Of a stretch of DNA of 64,000 nucleotides, positions 52,001 to 60,477 are shown piece by piece; within the stretch, counting starts at the first letter, position 1; every line of letters begins with the position of its first letter. The notes below the pieces were generated by a model, which did not search any database, had not been told where the DNA came from, and saw nothing but the letters and a program-made list of their open reading frames with translations. Location: NCBI RefSeq assembly GCF_000423305.1, contig NZ_AUHS01000019.1, forward strand, positions 1-64,000, written 5' to 3'. The stretch comes from Legionella moravica DSM 19234 (lineage in GTDB: Bacteria > Pseudomonadota > Gammaproteobacteria > Legionellales > Legionellaceae). The position numbers and the translations under genes are program-made.

Positions 52001-52194
52001 GTGGTGGAAATAATATCACCGTATCGAATGGTATCGGTCGATCCTCTCTTGAAAATGCCGTTATCGGTTTGGCAACAGTAGGTAAAAGCTGGGGACAGCA
52101 AGCGCAACAATTGTTTAATACCCCAACTACCGTTGAAGTATTTTCGGGAACTGGTTTGGGAATTTTATTTACACAAGATGTAACAACTATTTAA
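49051..52194 (+). CDS. icmE: IcmE/DotG, VirB10-like channel protein with decapeptide repeats
   Basis: The protein is 1047 residues (L. pneumophila 1048). It has an N-terminal inner-membrane helix (RVIIIFTLILLIIAVVIGYM), a repeat region from about 160 to 735 made of 10-residue units of the type (A/E)LK(A/D)AGFSAK with conserved AG(F/Y), and a C-terminal VirB10/TrbI-like domain (ITTGD-like start IIKTGDIVFAVMDTSVNSDE, then GKLKGAKLIGSFNLPSN) that lines the outer-membrane channel. Cys-containing blocks (GCSAEQLKAAGYSAK) divide the repeats. It lies in the middle of the icmN-G operon. Confidence 0.96.
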   Translation: MASRKENIKSLFSNTRTRVIIIFTLILLIIAVVIGYMKLRSTIQGPLSKAAVSVTPGIQSIPGVLDPTAQYAKLQEEQNITQAKQAETTGGSAIPTIIRTQALGEGVGVIGAQGGQSGVGFTALAREDDEGAQRSLWIQDLQNGGCSKAVINKVINQGALLNDLKQACSCVQLKDSGFVLKDLEQVCECKELRAAGYNARQLKEAGYTAARLRSCGFDACELRNAGFSAQEMKDGGYSDGELKGAGFSDNEIAKASGLPDGISADDVRKAGCGVAALTKLRKAGVSASAIRKITGCSAEQLKAAGYSAKELKDAGFSAADLKRAGFSPDELRAAGFTARDLLNAGFTPDELAKAGFTAAEIRAAGAELPPGITPNDIKNAGCDVEVLKKQRAAGVSAALIKQYAGCSAQALKAAGFSDAELADAGFTPQEISSAGALSDADVKAAGCDPDKLKKLLNAGVSAKRIRDLNGCSAEALKKAGFDVKSLMDAGFTPAELLAAGFSQKQLQDAGLSPASIIASGRTADCSVESLKKARAAGVSALTIKQTMGCSAAALKAAGYSAKELKDAGFTAAELKAAGFSAKDLKDAGFSAKELRDAGFSAQDLKAAGFSAKELKDAGFSAAELKAAGFSAAQLKAAGFSAKDLKDAGFSAADLKNAGFSAKELKDAGFSASDLKNAGFSAKDLKDAGFSAAELKNAGYSAAELRNAGYTAAELKDAGFTAGQLQAAGFSAAESSMAGLQEPNLQQNPSSLTGIPGFPGQKTSASQAASSSDQLQAILNKQNQQMAEQKYQQKIQQRTSDMLSAANQSIQGWKTVSTQVYTAGTEEKPAGASEIAPAGSANPTAQGQQAQAQNNAPPQKAIIKTGDIVFAVMDTSVNSDEPGPILATIVTGKLKGAKLIGSFNLPSNADKMVITFNTMSVPGAAKTTSISAFAIDPNTARTALSSRTDHHYLMRYGSLFASSFIEGFGNAFQSANTTVSIGGTGGGNNITVSNGIGRSSLENAVIGLATVGKSWGQQAQQLFNTPTTVEVFSGTGLGILFTQDVTTI
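50707..51246 (+). repeat. Uninterrupted 18-unit decapeptide (30-bp) repeat array inside icmE
   Basis: Residues 553-732 consist of 18 consecutive units, each 10 codons long, such as ELKDAGFSAK or DLKNAGFSAK. Codon choice varies (e.g. AAAGAT/AAGGAT), so they are old enough to have drifted or are shuffled by recombination. The units are thought to form an elongated helix-turn ladder on the DotG channel. Copy number variation is likely among strains. Confidence 0.85.
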
Positions 52195-52212
52195 CTTGAT
52201 GGCAGAAGAATA

Positions 52213-53025
52213 ATGGCAGAACATGATCAAGATAATGATGAATATCGATTTGCGGAGCTGGATTCATTTGAAAATGAATCAATGGGTGGATCTGAACTGG
52301 GTCAAAGCAGCGACCTGTCTTCCGGGAAGGGGCAACGTTCTGAGCAAAAGAATATAAAACGGAACGCTTTGATTGCTGTAGGTTTGGTTATTTTTGCTAT
52401 GGTGTTGTACAAGTTCATTGGTTATATGTTCTTCTCAGGTGCATCAGAACCTGTGGCAAACAAAGCCGCTGTACCGCCGATAACACAAGTGGCGACAACA
52501 CAACCCGCACCAACGACAACGATTACTCCTGCCCCTGTTCAGCAAATTCAACAGGTTCAGCAAATTGACTCACAAGCGGAAAGAGAATTGACCAATAAAG
52601 TTTCTGCTCTTGAAGCATCTCAACAAAGTCTTAGATCAGAGGTGAGTGCTCTTAGTGACCAGATTGGAGCGATTAACAATAATATTAATAATTTGAATTC
52701 GCAAATTGCCAATCTCAACCAGGTGATGGGGACTTTATCAAATCAACTAGCCAAACAATCAGAAGTTATTGGTGTGTTGATTGCTCGTTCACAGCCTAAA
52801 AAAGTGAAACCAGTTGCTCGTTATGTGCCTCAGAGTATTAAATATAATATTCAGGCAGTAATTCCAGGTCGCGCATGGCTAATTGGCTCAAATGGTTCTA
52901 CAATTACAGTTAGAGAAGGGACAAACATTGCAGGATATGGAGTGGTGAAATTAATTGACTCACTACAGGGTCGAGTGTTAACCAGCTCCGGGCAAGTAAT
53001 TAAGTTTAGTCAAGACGATAGTTGA
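52213..53025 (+). CDS. icmG: IcmG/DotF, inner-membrane Dot/Icm protein
   Basis: The 270-residue protein (L. pneumophila 269) has an acidic N-terminal cytoplasmic tail. Next are one membrane helix (NALIAVGLVIFAMVLYKFIGYMF, about 50-72), a Pro/Thr/Gln linker, a coiled coil (about 125-185; SALEASQQSLRSEVSALSDQ) and a C-terminal beta domain (VIPGRAWLIGSNGSTITVRE). It binds DotG and some effectors and may act in recognition. It is 18 bp after icmE. Confidence 0.95.
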   Translation: MAEHDQDNDEYRFAELDSFENESMGGSELGQSSDLSSGKGQRSEQKNIKRNALIAVGLVIFAMVLYKFIGYMFFSGASEPVANKAAVPPITQVATTQPAPTTTITPAPVQQIQQVQQIDSQAERELTNKVSALEASQQSLRSEVSALSDQIGAINNNINNLNSQIANLNQVMGTLSNQLAKQSEVIGVLIARSQPKKVKPVARYVPQSIKYNIQAVIPGRAWLIGSNGSTITVREGTNIAGYGVVKLIDSLQGRVLTSSGQVIKFSQDDS

Positions 53026-53032
53026 GGCGAAT

Positions 53033-53605
53033 ATGGCAACTTGTACTGGCGGCACAGTTTCATGCTGGATCTCAAGCCAAGCTGATATTTTAACGAATCT
53101 TGCAAATTCATTAGCTCCTGTAGAACGATTACTTACAGGTGGTGCTTACCTTATTGGTTGTGCTTTTTTATTTAAGGCAATCTATAGTTTGAAGGTTTAC
53201 GGTGAGGCTAGAACTATGATGTCCAATAGTGCCAGCGTCAAAGAACCAATAATGTATCTTATGGTTGGAGCGATTTTAATTTATTTTCCAACTGCATTTA
53301 AAACATTTATGCAATCAACCTTCGGATATCAAAATGTACTTCAATATGCTCCTGTAAATAGTAGTAATCAGGCGCTTGACACACTTTTTGGTAGTGGTAG
53401 CGTCGTTGGAAGACCATTAGCTATGTTAATACAGGTAGTTGGCATAATTGCATTTGTCAGAGGATGGGTATTAATTGCTCGCTCTGCATCTCAAGGGCAA
53501 CCCCCAGGAGGTACTGGAAAAGGCTTAATGCATGTATTTGGTGGGATTTTAGCAATCAATATTGTAGGTACTATTAATATGATTAATAATACTTTATACG
53601 GGTAA
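53033..53605 (+). CDS. icmC: IcmC/DotE, membrane protein
   Basis: The 190-residue protein has four hydrophobic helices (around 38-58, 78-94, 125-148, 168-186). It shows the pattern 'LLTGGAYLIGCAFLFKAIYSLKVYGEAR' early and 'PIMYLMVGAILIYFPTAFKTFM' next, the same topology as IcmD and IcmV. It is a predicted inner-membrane part of the Dot/Icm system, 8 bp after icmG. Confidence 0.94.
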   Translation: MATCTGGTVSCWISSQADILTNLANSLAPVERLLTGGAYLIGCAFLFKAIYSLKVYGEARTMMSNSASVKEPIMYLMVGAILIYFPTAFKTFMQSTFGYQNVLQYAPVNSSNQALDTLFGSGSVVGRPLAMLIQVVGIIAFVRGWVLIARSASQGQPPGGTGKGLMHVFGGILAINIVGTINMINNTLYG

Positions 53606-53636
53606 GGTTAGACTAAATTAAAATTGGGAGAGAATA

Positions 53637-54029
53637 GTGAAAAGTAAAATCGTCAATAAATCAGGATATAAGTACTGGTTGATGAGTGCGGTGTGCATGG
53701 GGCTAATTGCTTTAGTTAGTCAAGAGGCCGCAGCAGGATCAATAACAATAGGAAATATGGCTTCAACTATAACTGGTTCGTTCACCAGTTTAGCTAAATT
53801 GATTACAGCAGGTTCCTACTTGGCTGGTTTAGGATTTTCTATTGGTGCCATTATGAAGTTCAAGCAACATAAAGATAATCCTACTCAAATTCCAATTGGA
53901 ACACCTATCGCGCTGGTATTTATTGCGGCCGCATTATTATTCCTGCCTTCTATTCTCGGTGTGACAGGACAAACCATGTTTGGAAGTGCTGGAGAAACTG
54001 CAGGTCCTACTGGTACAGTATTTAAGTAA
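53637..54029 (+). CDS. icmD: IcmD/DotP, membrane protein
   Basis: The 130-residue protein from the GTG at 53637 has a signal peptide-like first helix (YWLMSAVCMGLIALVSQEAAA) and two further helices (ITAGSYLAGLGFSIGAIMKF and GTPIALVFIAAALLFLPSI). The unit 'LitaGSYLAGlgF...K' parallels IcmC. AGGGAGAG-type sequence (GGGAGAGAA) precedes the GTG. A strong terminator follows. Confidence 0.92.
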   Translation: MKSKIVNKSGYKYWLMSAVCMGLIALVSQEAAAGSITIGNMASTITGSFTSLAKLITAGSYLAGLGFSIGAIMKFKQHKDNPTQIPIGTPIALVFIAAALLFLPSILGVTGQTMFGSAGETAGPTGTVFK

Positions 54030-54057
54030 GTATGAAGCCTGTTTAGGATATAGAAAC

Positions 54058-54100
54058 AAATTGGGTAGAGTATCGTTCTTTACCCAATTTGGTTTTTTTT
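54058..54100 (+). terminator. Rho-independent terminator after icmD
   Basis: AAATTGGGTA (54058-54067) pairs perfectly with TACCCAATTT (54081-54090) around a 13-nt loop (stem can extend through AGAG/TTCTT wobble), then GGTTTTTTTT follows at 54091-54100. This should end the icmN-to-icmD transcript and separate it from icmJ-icmB. Confidence 0.88.
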
Positions 54101-54232
54101 CCAAATAGGTTTTTATGATTTTGAAGTAGAGTTACATAAAGGTGTCTAAAGGCTATAAAACTGAAACTGTTCATGCTATGAATGGTTAAGGGCACCCTGG
54201 TTCTTAAATTCAGCTTAATGTGAGCCGAGAAT

Positions 54233-54859
54233 ATGGCGGGTAATCAAGAACGCTGCGAATTAAAATTAATTGCTACACCAGGTTCCTGGCGTTTGTATTC
54301 AGCCAGAAAAATTGATGAGCGATTTAAATCGTATGAGCAAAAAATATTTAACAGAGATCGTTATACCTGCCAGTTTTGTGGATTTCAAGCGCGCTTATTT
54401 CAAGAAATTGTAAACCTTGATAATGATTATACAAACAACAGGTTATCCAATCTGGTAACTGCATGCTGTTTCTGCGCTCAATGTTTTTTTATTGAGTCTG
54501 TAGGTGTTGGTGGTTATGGCGGTGGGACACTCATATATCTTCCTGAATTGAGTCAGTCTGAATTAAACAGCTTATGTCATGTTTTATTTTGCGCTATTAC
54601 AAATGACACGGGCTACAAATCGAGCGCACAAAATATCTACAGAAGTTTTAAATTTCGCTCCCAAATTGTTGAAGAAAAATTTGGTGAGGGAACAAGTGAT
54701 CCTGCAATATTTGGGCAATTAATGATTGATTCTGGCGTAACAAGTCAAGAAATTAGCAGTCAGCTTTTGAAAAATGTGTGCTTATTACCTTCAAGAGCGA
54801 AATTTAGAAAACAGATAGAAAAATGGGCTGCCAGTGCATTAGAAGAAATTGCTGAATAG
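54233..54859 (+). CDS. icmJ: IcmJ/DotN, zinc-binding coupling-complex subunit
   Basis: The 208-residue protein equals DotN in length. It has a rubredoxin/HNH-like zinc knuckle: YTCQFCGFQA (C46, C49) and VTACCFCAQCFF (C78/C79, C81, C84), matching the known Zn-bound fold of DotN, which resembles an HNH endonuclease without activity. It binds the C-terminal tail of DotL. The ATG lies 8 bp after GTGAGCCGAG. The gap before it (54101-54232) carries no other gene. Confidence 0.95.
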   Translation: MAGNQERCELKLIATPGSWRLYSARKIDERFKSYEQKIFNRDRYTCQFCGFQARLFQEIVNLDNDYTNNRLSNLVTACCFCAQCFFIESVGVGGYGGGTLIYLPELSQSELNSLCHVLFCAITNDTGYKSSAQNIYRSFKFRSQIVEEKFGEGTSDPAIFGQLMIDSGVTSQEISSQLLKNVCLLPSRAKFRKQIEKWAASALEEIAE

Positions 54860-54938
54860 ATATTAAAGAATTAGACGACTGAGATTGGTGACATAAAACC
54901 ATAATGGTCGTGAAATAAATAAAAATTGGGGATAAGGG

Positions 54939-57900
54939 ATGGCGAAATGGTCAGAATCGTTTTTTGAGGGTATAGATACCTTCTTTGCCTGGTTAAGCAC
55001 TTCTCTGAAGCAGACGACTGAGTCGTATGTTGATTTGGAAACTGCAGACAGTCCAACTGTCCTGGTCAATCATGATGGTTCTTTAATTTCAATTATAAAG
55101 ATTGAAGGAGTGACCGCACTGGCTGGAGCTGAAGAGTTTGATCGGTTAGTCTCTGGTTTAAATAACGCATTTCAGGCCGCAATGGGAAGACCTGGCCATG
55201 CCCTGCAAGTCTATTTCAGTCATGACAAGCAAAATATAAAAAAGGTCATCCAGGACATTTACGAGCCAGCGGAAGCTACAGCAAAGCGGCTTGATCTGAC
55301 CTTAGGAGATTTGTTTGACGAACGTGTCGATTATTTAGCGCAATACTGTGCTGAAGAGAGAGTTTATTTTGTATTGATTACCCGTCCATTTAATCTCTCC
55401 AATGATCAGTTGAAACTATCTTTCAAAGCCAAAGCGAAATTTATTAAAGACAATAAAATACCTCCATTTAAAAATACCCAGACGATTTTTGCCGCAGTAC
55501 CTGAATTACGAGATACTCATGACGCCTATGTACGAGCTATCATGAATGATCTGGATGCATTACGTGTATTTGCCAAATTGCTCGATGTTCATGAGGCCGT
55601 ACATGCAATTCGGATGACTGCAGATCCTGATTATACAGCAGACAATTGGCGCGCTACTTTACCTGGTGATAAGTTGCCTGTACGTGAAGTAAACAGTTTT
55701 GAAGGAGACCCTTCAGATCTGTTGTGGCCCTCGCTGGCGAAACAGGTTATTCCCAGAGATGCAGAAGTTCTTGATTTAAGAACGGTTAGGGTTGGTGATA
55801 AAATTTATGCGTCTACCTATATTGATTTGTTTCCAAAAGATGTAAGACCTTTTATTACCCTATTTTCGCGGATACTACCCTCTCATGTTCCCTGGAAAAT
55901 TGCTTTCTTAATTGAAAGTGAAGGCTTAAGTACGATTAAACTCAAAGGTCTTTTGTCCGCCATATTAAGTTTCAGCTCCGCCCAAAACCGGCTGATCAGT
56001 GATTCGGTCAACTTGTTAAAATACCTACAGCTCAATACTGATGAAGCGATTGTGCGCTTGAGAGTTGTTGCAACTACCTGGGCACATGAAGGAAACTTGC
56101 CCTTGCTTAGACGAAGAAGTTCGGAGTTAGTCAAAGCAATACAGGGTTGGGGCTCGACGGATGTTTCAGAGATTTGTGGTGATCCTTTTGCCGGGTTTGT
56201 TTCTACAATGCTCGCAACAACAATGAATAGCCCAGCAGTACCTACTGTTGCACCCTTATCAAGTGTGATCTCCATGCTGCCTATAACGCGCCCGGCATCT
56301 CCCTGGAAGACTGGCGCTTTACTGTTCCGATCCCCGGATGGTAAACCGTGGCCATTCCAACCGGGTTCTACAGAGCAGACAACCTGGATTGATTTGGTTT
56401 ATGCTCGCCCTGGATCAGGTAAATCAGTATTATCCAATGCCATCAATTTGGCTCTTTGCCTCTCAGGGGGATTAACTCGATTACCTCGAATAGCCATTAT
56501 TGATATTGGACCGTCAAGTAGTGGTTTGATTTCATTATTAAAAGAAGCGCTTCCAGCCTCAAAACGTCATCTGGTCGCTTATCATCGCTTGCGAATGACG
56601 CCTGAATATTCTATTAACCCATTTGATACTCAGTTAGGTTGCCGTTATCCAACCGCATTGGAACGATCCTTTTTAGTGAATTTTATTACCTTGCTCACCA
56701 CACCCTTAGGCGCGGTAAAACCTTATGACGGAATGCCTGATTTGGCAGGTATGGTCGTCGATGAGCTCTATAAGAGCATGGCCGATGAATTTAATCCCAC
56801 TCCTTATGCTCCTGGTGTTGAGGAATTCATTGACAGTATTTTAGAGGAAATTGGGTTCGTACGTGATTCCAAATCTACCTGGTGGGAAGTTACAGACTCG
56901 TTGTATTCAGCCGGATTTGTGCATGAAGCCATGTTAGCACAACGATATGCCATGCCTTTGCTAGCCGACGCGGCATCGATTTGCCGCTCTTCGTCGATTG
57001 AGGACTTGTATGAAAAAGTGACCGCGCCTACTGGTGAATCACTCATCAACGCATTCTCAAGAATGATTTCTTCTGCCGTACGTGAATACCCCATTTTGTC
57101 ACGAGTCAGCAGTTTTGATATCGGTGATGCTCGAGTTGTATCTCTTGACCTTGATGAAGTAGCCAAGAGTGGCGGTGACGCAGCAGACAGGCAGACTGCA
57201 GTGATGTACATGCTGGCACGGTACGTATTGGCGAGACATTATTACTTGACTGAAGAAAGCTTGAATAACATACCGGAACAATATAAGGAATATCATAAGC
57301 AACGAGTTCTGGAGATTAGAGAAGATCATAAGCGTATTGTTTATGATGAATTCCATCGTACCTCTAAATCAGCCGCTGTTCGCGAACAGGTCATTATCGA
57401 CATGCGGGAAGGGCGTAAGTGGAAAGTTCAGATTGCTTTATTGTCACAGTCTGTAGATGACTTTGATCCGGTAATGATTGATTTCGCCACAGCTATTTAT
57501 ATTATGGATGCCGGTCCGTCCCAAGCTATTGAGAAAACCACTGAAATTTTTGGACTTTCTGAAACAGCAAAAGTAGCTTTACGCAACCGAGTACATGGCC
57601 CTCGTCAAGGAGGAGCTACATTCCTGGCGCAATTTGCTACCAAATCAGGAGTGAATGTTCAATTGCTGACCTTAACTCTGGGGCCTGTAGAACTCTGGGC
57701 ATTCAGTACGACTGCAGAGGATGCGACTGTTAGAAATCATTTATACCGTCATTTAGGGCCTTCTGAGGCGAGAAGATTGCTTGCTGCATTGTTTCCCAAT
57801 GGTTCTATCGCCAAGGAATTGGAAGCACGATTGGCAACAATGAAGGAACAAGTCGGTTTAATTGAAGAGGACGAGCGTGACGGAGCTATTGATCAGCTTG

Positions 57901-57968
57901 TAACTGATATTTTGGAAGCTTATGCAAAAGATCCTAATATTAAATCGTTGCCTGTAAAAATCGGTTAA
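54939..57968 (+). CDS. icmB: IcmB/DotO, VirB4-like ATPase
   Basis: The 1009-residue protein equals DotO in length. The Walker A loop ARPGSGKS is at residues 489-496 and the Walker B region KRIVYDEFHRTSKS lies near 800. It is the hexameric ATPase at the cytoplasmic face of the Dot/Icm channel, next to DotB. GGGGATAAGGG precedes the ATG at 54939, similar to the sequence preceding icmN. It ends 181 bp before the convergent tphA. Confidence 0.97.
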   Translation: MAKWSESFFEGIDTFFAWLSTSLKQTTESYVDLETADSPTVLVNHDGSLISIIKIEGVTALAGAEEFDRLVSGLNNAFQAAMGRPGHALQVYFSHDKQNIKKVIQDIYEPAEATAKRLDLTLGDLFDERVDYLAQYCAEERVYFVLITRPFNLSNDQLKLSFKAKAKFIKDNKIPPFKNTQTIFAAVPELRDTHDAYVRAIMNDLDALRVFAKLLDVHEAVHAIRMTADPDYTADNWRATLPGDKLPVREVNSFEGDPSDLLWPSLAKQVIPRDAEVLDLRTVRVGDKIYASTYIDLFPKDVRPFITLFSRILPSHVPWKIAFLIESEGLSTIKLKGLLSAILSFSSAQNRLISDSVNLLKYLQLNTDEAIVRLRVVATTWAHEGNLPLLRRRSSELVKAIQGWGSTDVSEICGDPFAGFVSTMLATTMNSPAVPTVAPLSSVISMLPITRPASPWKTGALLFRSPDGKPWPFQPGSTEQTTWIDLVYARPGSGKSVLSNAINLALCLSGGLTRLPRIAIIDIGPSSSGLISLLKEALPASKRHLVAYHRLRMTPEYSINPFDTQLGCRYPTALERSFLVNFITLLTTPLGAVKPYDGMPDLAGMVVDELYKSMADEFNPTPYAPGVEEFIDSILEEIGFVRDSKSTWWEVTDSLYSAGFVHEAMLAQRYAMPLLADAASICRSSSIEDLYEKVTAPTGESLINAFSRMISSAVREYPILSRVSSFDIGDARVVSLDLDEVAKSGGDAADRQTAVMYMLARYVLARHYYLTEESLNNIPEQYKEYHKQRVLEIREDHKRIVYDEFHRTSKSAAVREQVIIDMREGRKWKVQIALLSQSVDDFDPVMIDFATAIYIMDAGPSQAIEKTTEIFGLSETAKVALRNRVHGPRQGGATFLAQFATKSGVNVQLLTLTLGPVELWAFSTTAEDATVRNHLYRHLGPSEARRLLAALFPNGSIAKELEARLATMKEQVGLIEEDERDGAIDQLVTDILEAYAKDPNIKSLPVKIG

Positions 57969-57974
57969 TAAGAG

Positions 57975-58140
57975 TCTGATGCCATTTCATCTATTTACCC
58001 CGCTTCCCGCGGCCACAGTCGCGGGAATTTGCTTGAGATGTGAGTATATTTGCTCACTAAAATGCACCTGCTTAAACTCCAACCATTACTAGATTCTGCG
58101 CATAAAGCACGGAACGTAGGTTAGGGGAGCAATTGTCAGC
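57975..58140. repeat. MITE-like inverted-repeat element, copy C
   Basis: It starts CTGATGCCATTTCATC and shares ATTTCATCTATTTACCCC plus the block TAGATTCTGCGCATAAAGC with copy B (42174). It contains a hairpin CCCGCG (58005-58010) / CGCGGG (58019-58024), matching the CCGCGA...TCGCGG hairpins of copy A. It ends near AATTGTCAGC (58131-58140), like the AATTGTCAAC of copy A. It lies between the convergent icmB and tphA genes and could also end their transcripts. Confidence 0.7.
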
Positions 58141-58148
58141 GCATCTAG

Positions 58149-59411
58149 CTAGTCCAAATTGTTTTTATAGGTTTCAAGAACATAAAAAGTTGTTCCAAGA
58201 ACTATTATTGCCCAAGCAAACAGGTACCAGGCCGGAGCTAACTGGTTATTAAAGAGTTCAATTAATGTGAACGCAATCAAAGGCATTGTTCCCCCAAAAA
58301 GGGCTTGGCCTATGTTATAACCAGTGGAAATACCACTGGCTCGAATACTGGTTGGAAACATCTCGGCTAACATGGTTGGGACGGTTGCATTGATAGGAGC
58401 CAGTATCAATGCTAACAGGAGTTCACAGTAGAGAACATGCCACCAGTCTTTACTGACCAGTAATAAAAAGAATGGAAAGACATACAGTAAGAGCGCCATT
58501 AACCCAACTAAATATACAGGTTTTCTACCAATAACATCAGACAAATAACCCATAATTGGAATAAATAGTGTAAGCGACAAAAGTGCTAATAAGTTAATTA
58601 GTAAAGCATCGTGTAACTGAAATCCCTGATATTTGACTAAAAATGTAGTGACATAAGCGATGAGTAAATAATTTGACATGGCCAATATGCTGGTAAGCAT
58701 TACCGCTTTAAATAATTGCATTTTGTATTGGGAGAAAATAATTTTTATAGGCGCATCGTGTTTATGGTGATGCGATTTGCTTTGAAATGCAGGGGATTCA
58801 CTGCTTTTCAGGCGTAAATAAATACCAAAAATTCCCAGGACTCCACCCAGCAAATAAGTATATCTCCATCCCGCCTGCAGTAGAGCATTCCCAGTAAAGT
58901 AAGCGCTGAATACCGAAGCAATGAGAGCACCTAAAAAAATACCGAAAAAAGCGCTGCTGAGAACCAGACTTCCTGCAAGTCCACGTTTGTGTGCAAACAT
59001 ATGCTCAATTAAATAGGTCGTCGAACCAGGAAGTTCGCCACCTACAGCCAGACCTTGGATAAGTCTTAAAATTGAAAAAATTATTGGGGCTGCAATACCA
59101 AGCGATTTATAGTCGGGAACCAAAGCAATTAAGGTCGTTGACAGGGTCATGATGGACATAGAGAGGATCAGTGCTTTTCGTCTACCAAAATGATCTGCAT
59201 ATTGCCCTATCAGGATGCCTCCAAAAGGGCGCATAATAAACCCTATAGCAAATAGGCTGAAGGTAGCAAGTAGAGAAACAAAATGAATTTCAGAAGGAAA
59301 AAAAATTTCGGCAAAAACCGGGGCAAAACTGGCGTAGAGAATGAAATCATACCACTCGAGGGTATTACCATACAAACCTGCAATAATACTGTATTGTTCT
59401 TTTTTATTCAT
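58149..59411 (-). CDS. tphA: TphA-type MFS transporter (MHS subfamily)
   Basis: The 420-residue protein has 12 membrane helices. It shows the metabolite:H+ symporter motifs GLYGNTLEWYDFILYASFAP, GFIMRPFGGILIGQYADHFGRRKAL, RLIQGLAVGGELPGSTTYL, and a C-terminal half with LSDVIGRKPVYLVG. It is related to proline/betaine and alpha-ketoglutarate transporters (ProP). In L. pneumophila tphA lies between icmB and icmF and is not itself a secretion component. The substrate is unknown. Confidence 0.88.
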   Translation of the reverse strand: MNKKEQYSIIAGLYGNTLEWYDFILYASFAPVFAEIFFPSEIHFVSLLATFSLFAIGFIMRPFGGILIGQYADHFGRRKALILSMSIMTLSTTLIALVPDYKSLGIAAPIIFSILRLIQGLAVGGELPGSTTYLIEHMFAHKRGLAGSLVLSSAFFGIFLGALIASVFSAYFTGNALLQAGWRYTYLLGGVLGIFGIYLRLKSSESPAFQSKSHHHKHDAPIKIIFSQYKMQLFKAVMLTSILAMSNYLLIAYVTTFLVKYQGFQLHDALLINLLALLSLTLFIPIMGYLSDVIGRKPVYLVGLMALLLYVFPFFLLLVSKDWWHVLYCELLLALILAPINATVPTMLAEMFPTSIRASGISTGYNIGQALFGGTMPLIAFTLIELFNNQLAPAWYLFAWAIIVLGTTFYVLETYKNNLD

Positions 59412-59483
59412 AGTGTGTGTTCTTCTTTAGATGATTAGTTGCATTAAACCGCTTACTTATAATGTGCAGGATTGTAATTCCTC

Positions 59484-60440
59484 TTATTTTTGATGACATA
59501 CAACGCAGCCATATCCCGAATTGAAGACGATGCTTTTATTTGCTGTCGCAGCTTTTTTATTAAAATTAACTGCATTGTTGCGGGCATTTAAAATACGCTG
59601 TTCCAACATTTCTTTATATGGCCACAGATTGTAGGTTTTAGACAATTTCGCGTTTTTGTAGATAATGATTCCAGTTTCTACATCTCCCGATTTAACCAGC
59701 ATATCCCCCATGTTCATAAAAAAACCTTCGAAATTATGTGGGGCAATAATTGAATTCCAGCAGGCTCTTTGTTTTCCTGTATGTAGTTCTTTATTCATAT
59801 AAGGATGATAATCCGGATTGTTTCTATTAATTTTTGTTCTAGAACATAAATCCAGCGTTTTCCATTGCCATTGTAATCCTTCTTTATAATGCTCTGAATC
59901 GGCAGGAAGACTACTCATAGGATAGCCTGCGGTAAAATAATTAAATTGTGGCCACGCTTGAATTGCTTTTTTTAAAGTAAAGTAGCCTCTTACTTCTTCT
60001 TGTTTATCCTGATATATCTGTCCTTCAATAAGCTGAGTATCTCCATAAAAACCCAGATAAATAGGGTTATGTGGATCAAGTTGAAGTGCATCAAGGAAAT
60101 ATTTTTTAGATAAAACAATCTCATTGGTAATTAATGGCGAGTGATCCTGAGTTCTAAAACGCTCAGTAATGTTCCATATATGAGTGAAGCCTAAATAGGC
60201 TGCTAATTGGGGGTCATCGGGATTTTCAAGATAAGCTGCGGTTAATAAATAATTAACTCTGGGAATGTTTTGATAACGCCCATGATGTAATGAAGTCCAG
60301 AAATAGTGCTTTGCCTGAACGGCCAGTTTGTTTTTGGAATCTTTAGCCTTCTTGGGGGGCGTAGCCATCAGAGCAATCTGTTCACAACCACTCAGGTTAA
60401 CTAATAAAATACATAACGACACCAGTATAGGTAAACGCAT
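59484..60440 (-). CDS. Lipoprotein with TPR-like body and C-terminal CxxCH motif
   Basis: The 318-residue protein has a lipoprotein signal (SLCILLVNLSGCEQI, lipid on C19). An alpha-helical middle part with Tyr/Leu/Asn-rich repeats follows (e.g. LAAYLGFTHIWNITERF, YLGFYGDTQLIEGQIYQDK), which may fold like TPRs. The last residues are SGYGCVVCHQK, where C312-V-V-C315-H316 is a CxxCH, the motif for covalent heme c attachment. Being at the extreme end it could also be a metal site or chance. Such a single-heme tail on a lipoprotein is unusual. I recall tphA and icmF as adjacent in L. pneumophila, so this gene may be an insertion. It is 37 bp downstream of icmF on the same strand. Confidence 0.7.
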   Translation of the reverse strand: MRLPILVSLCILLVNLSGCEQIALMATPPKKAKDSKNKLAVQAKHYFWTSLHHGRYQNIPRVNYLLTAAYLENPDDPQLAAYLGFTHIWNITERFRTQDHSPLITNEIVLSKKYFLDALQLDPHNPIYLGFYGDTQLIEGQIYQDKQEEVRGYFTLKKAIQAWPQFNYFTAGYPMSSLPADSEHYKEGLQWQWKTLDLCSRTKINRNNPDYHPYMNKELHTGKQRACWNSIIAPHNFEGFFMNMGDMLVKSGDVETGIIIYKNAKLSKTYNLWPYKEMLEQRILNARNNAVNFNKKAATANKSIVFNSGYGCVVCHQK

Positions 60441-60477
60441 CCTTGTGCTCCCTTAGCAGATAAATCAATTGAGTGAT

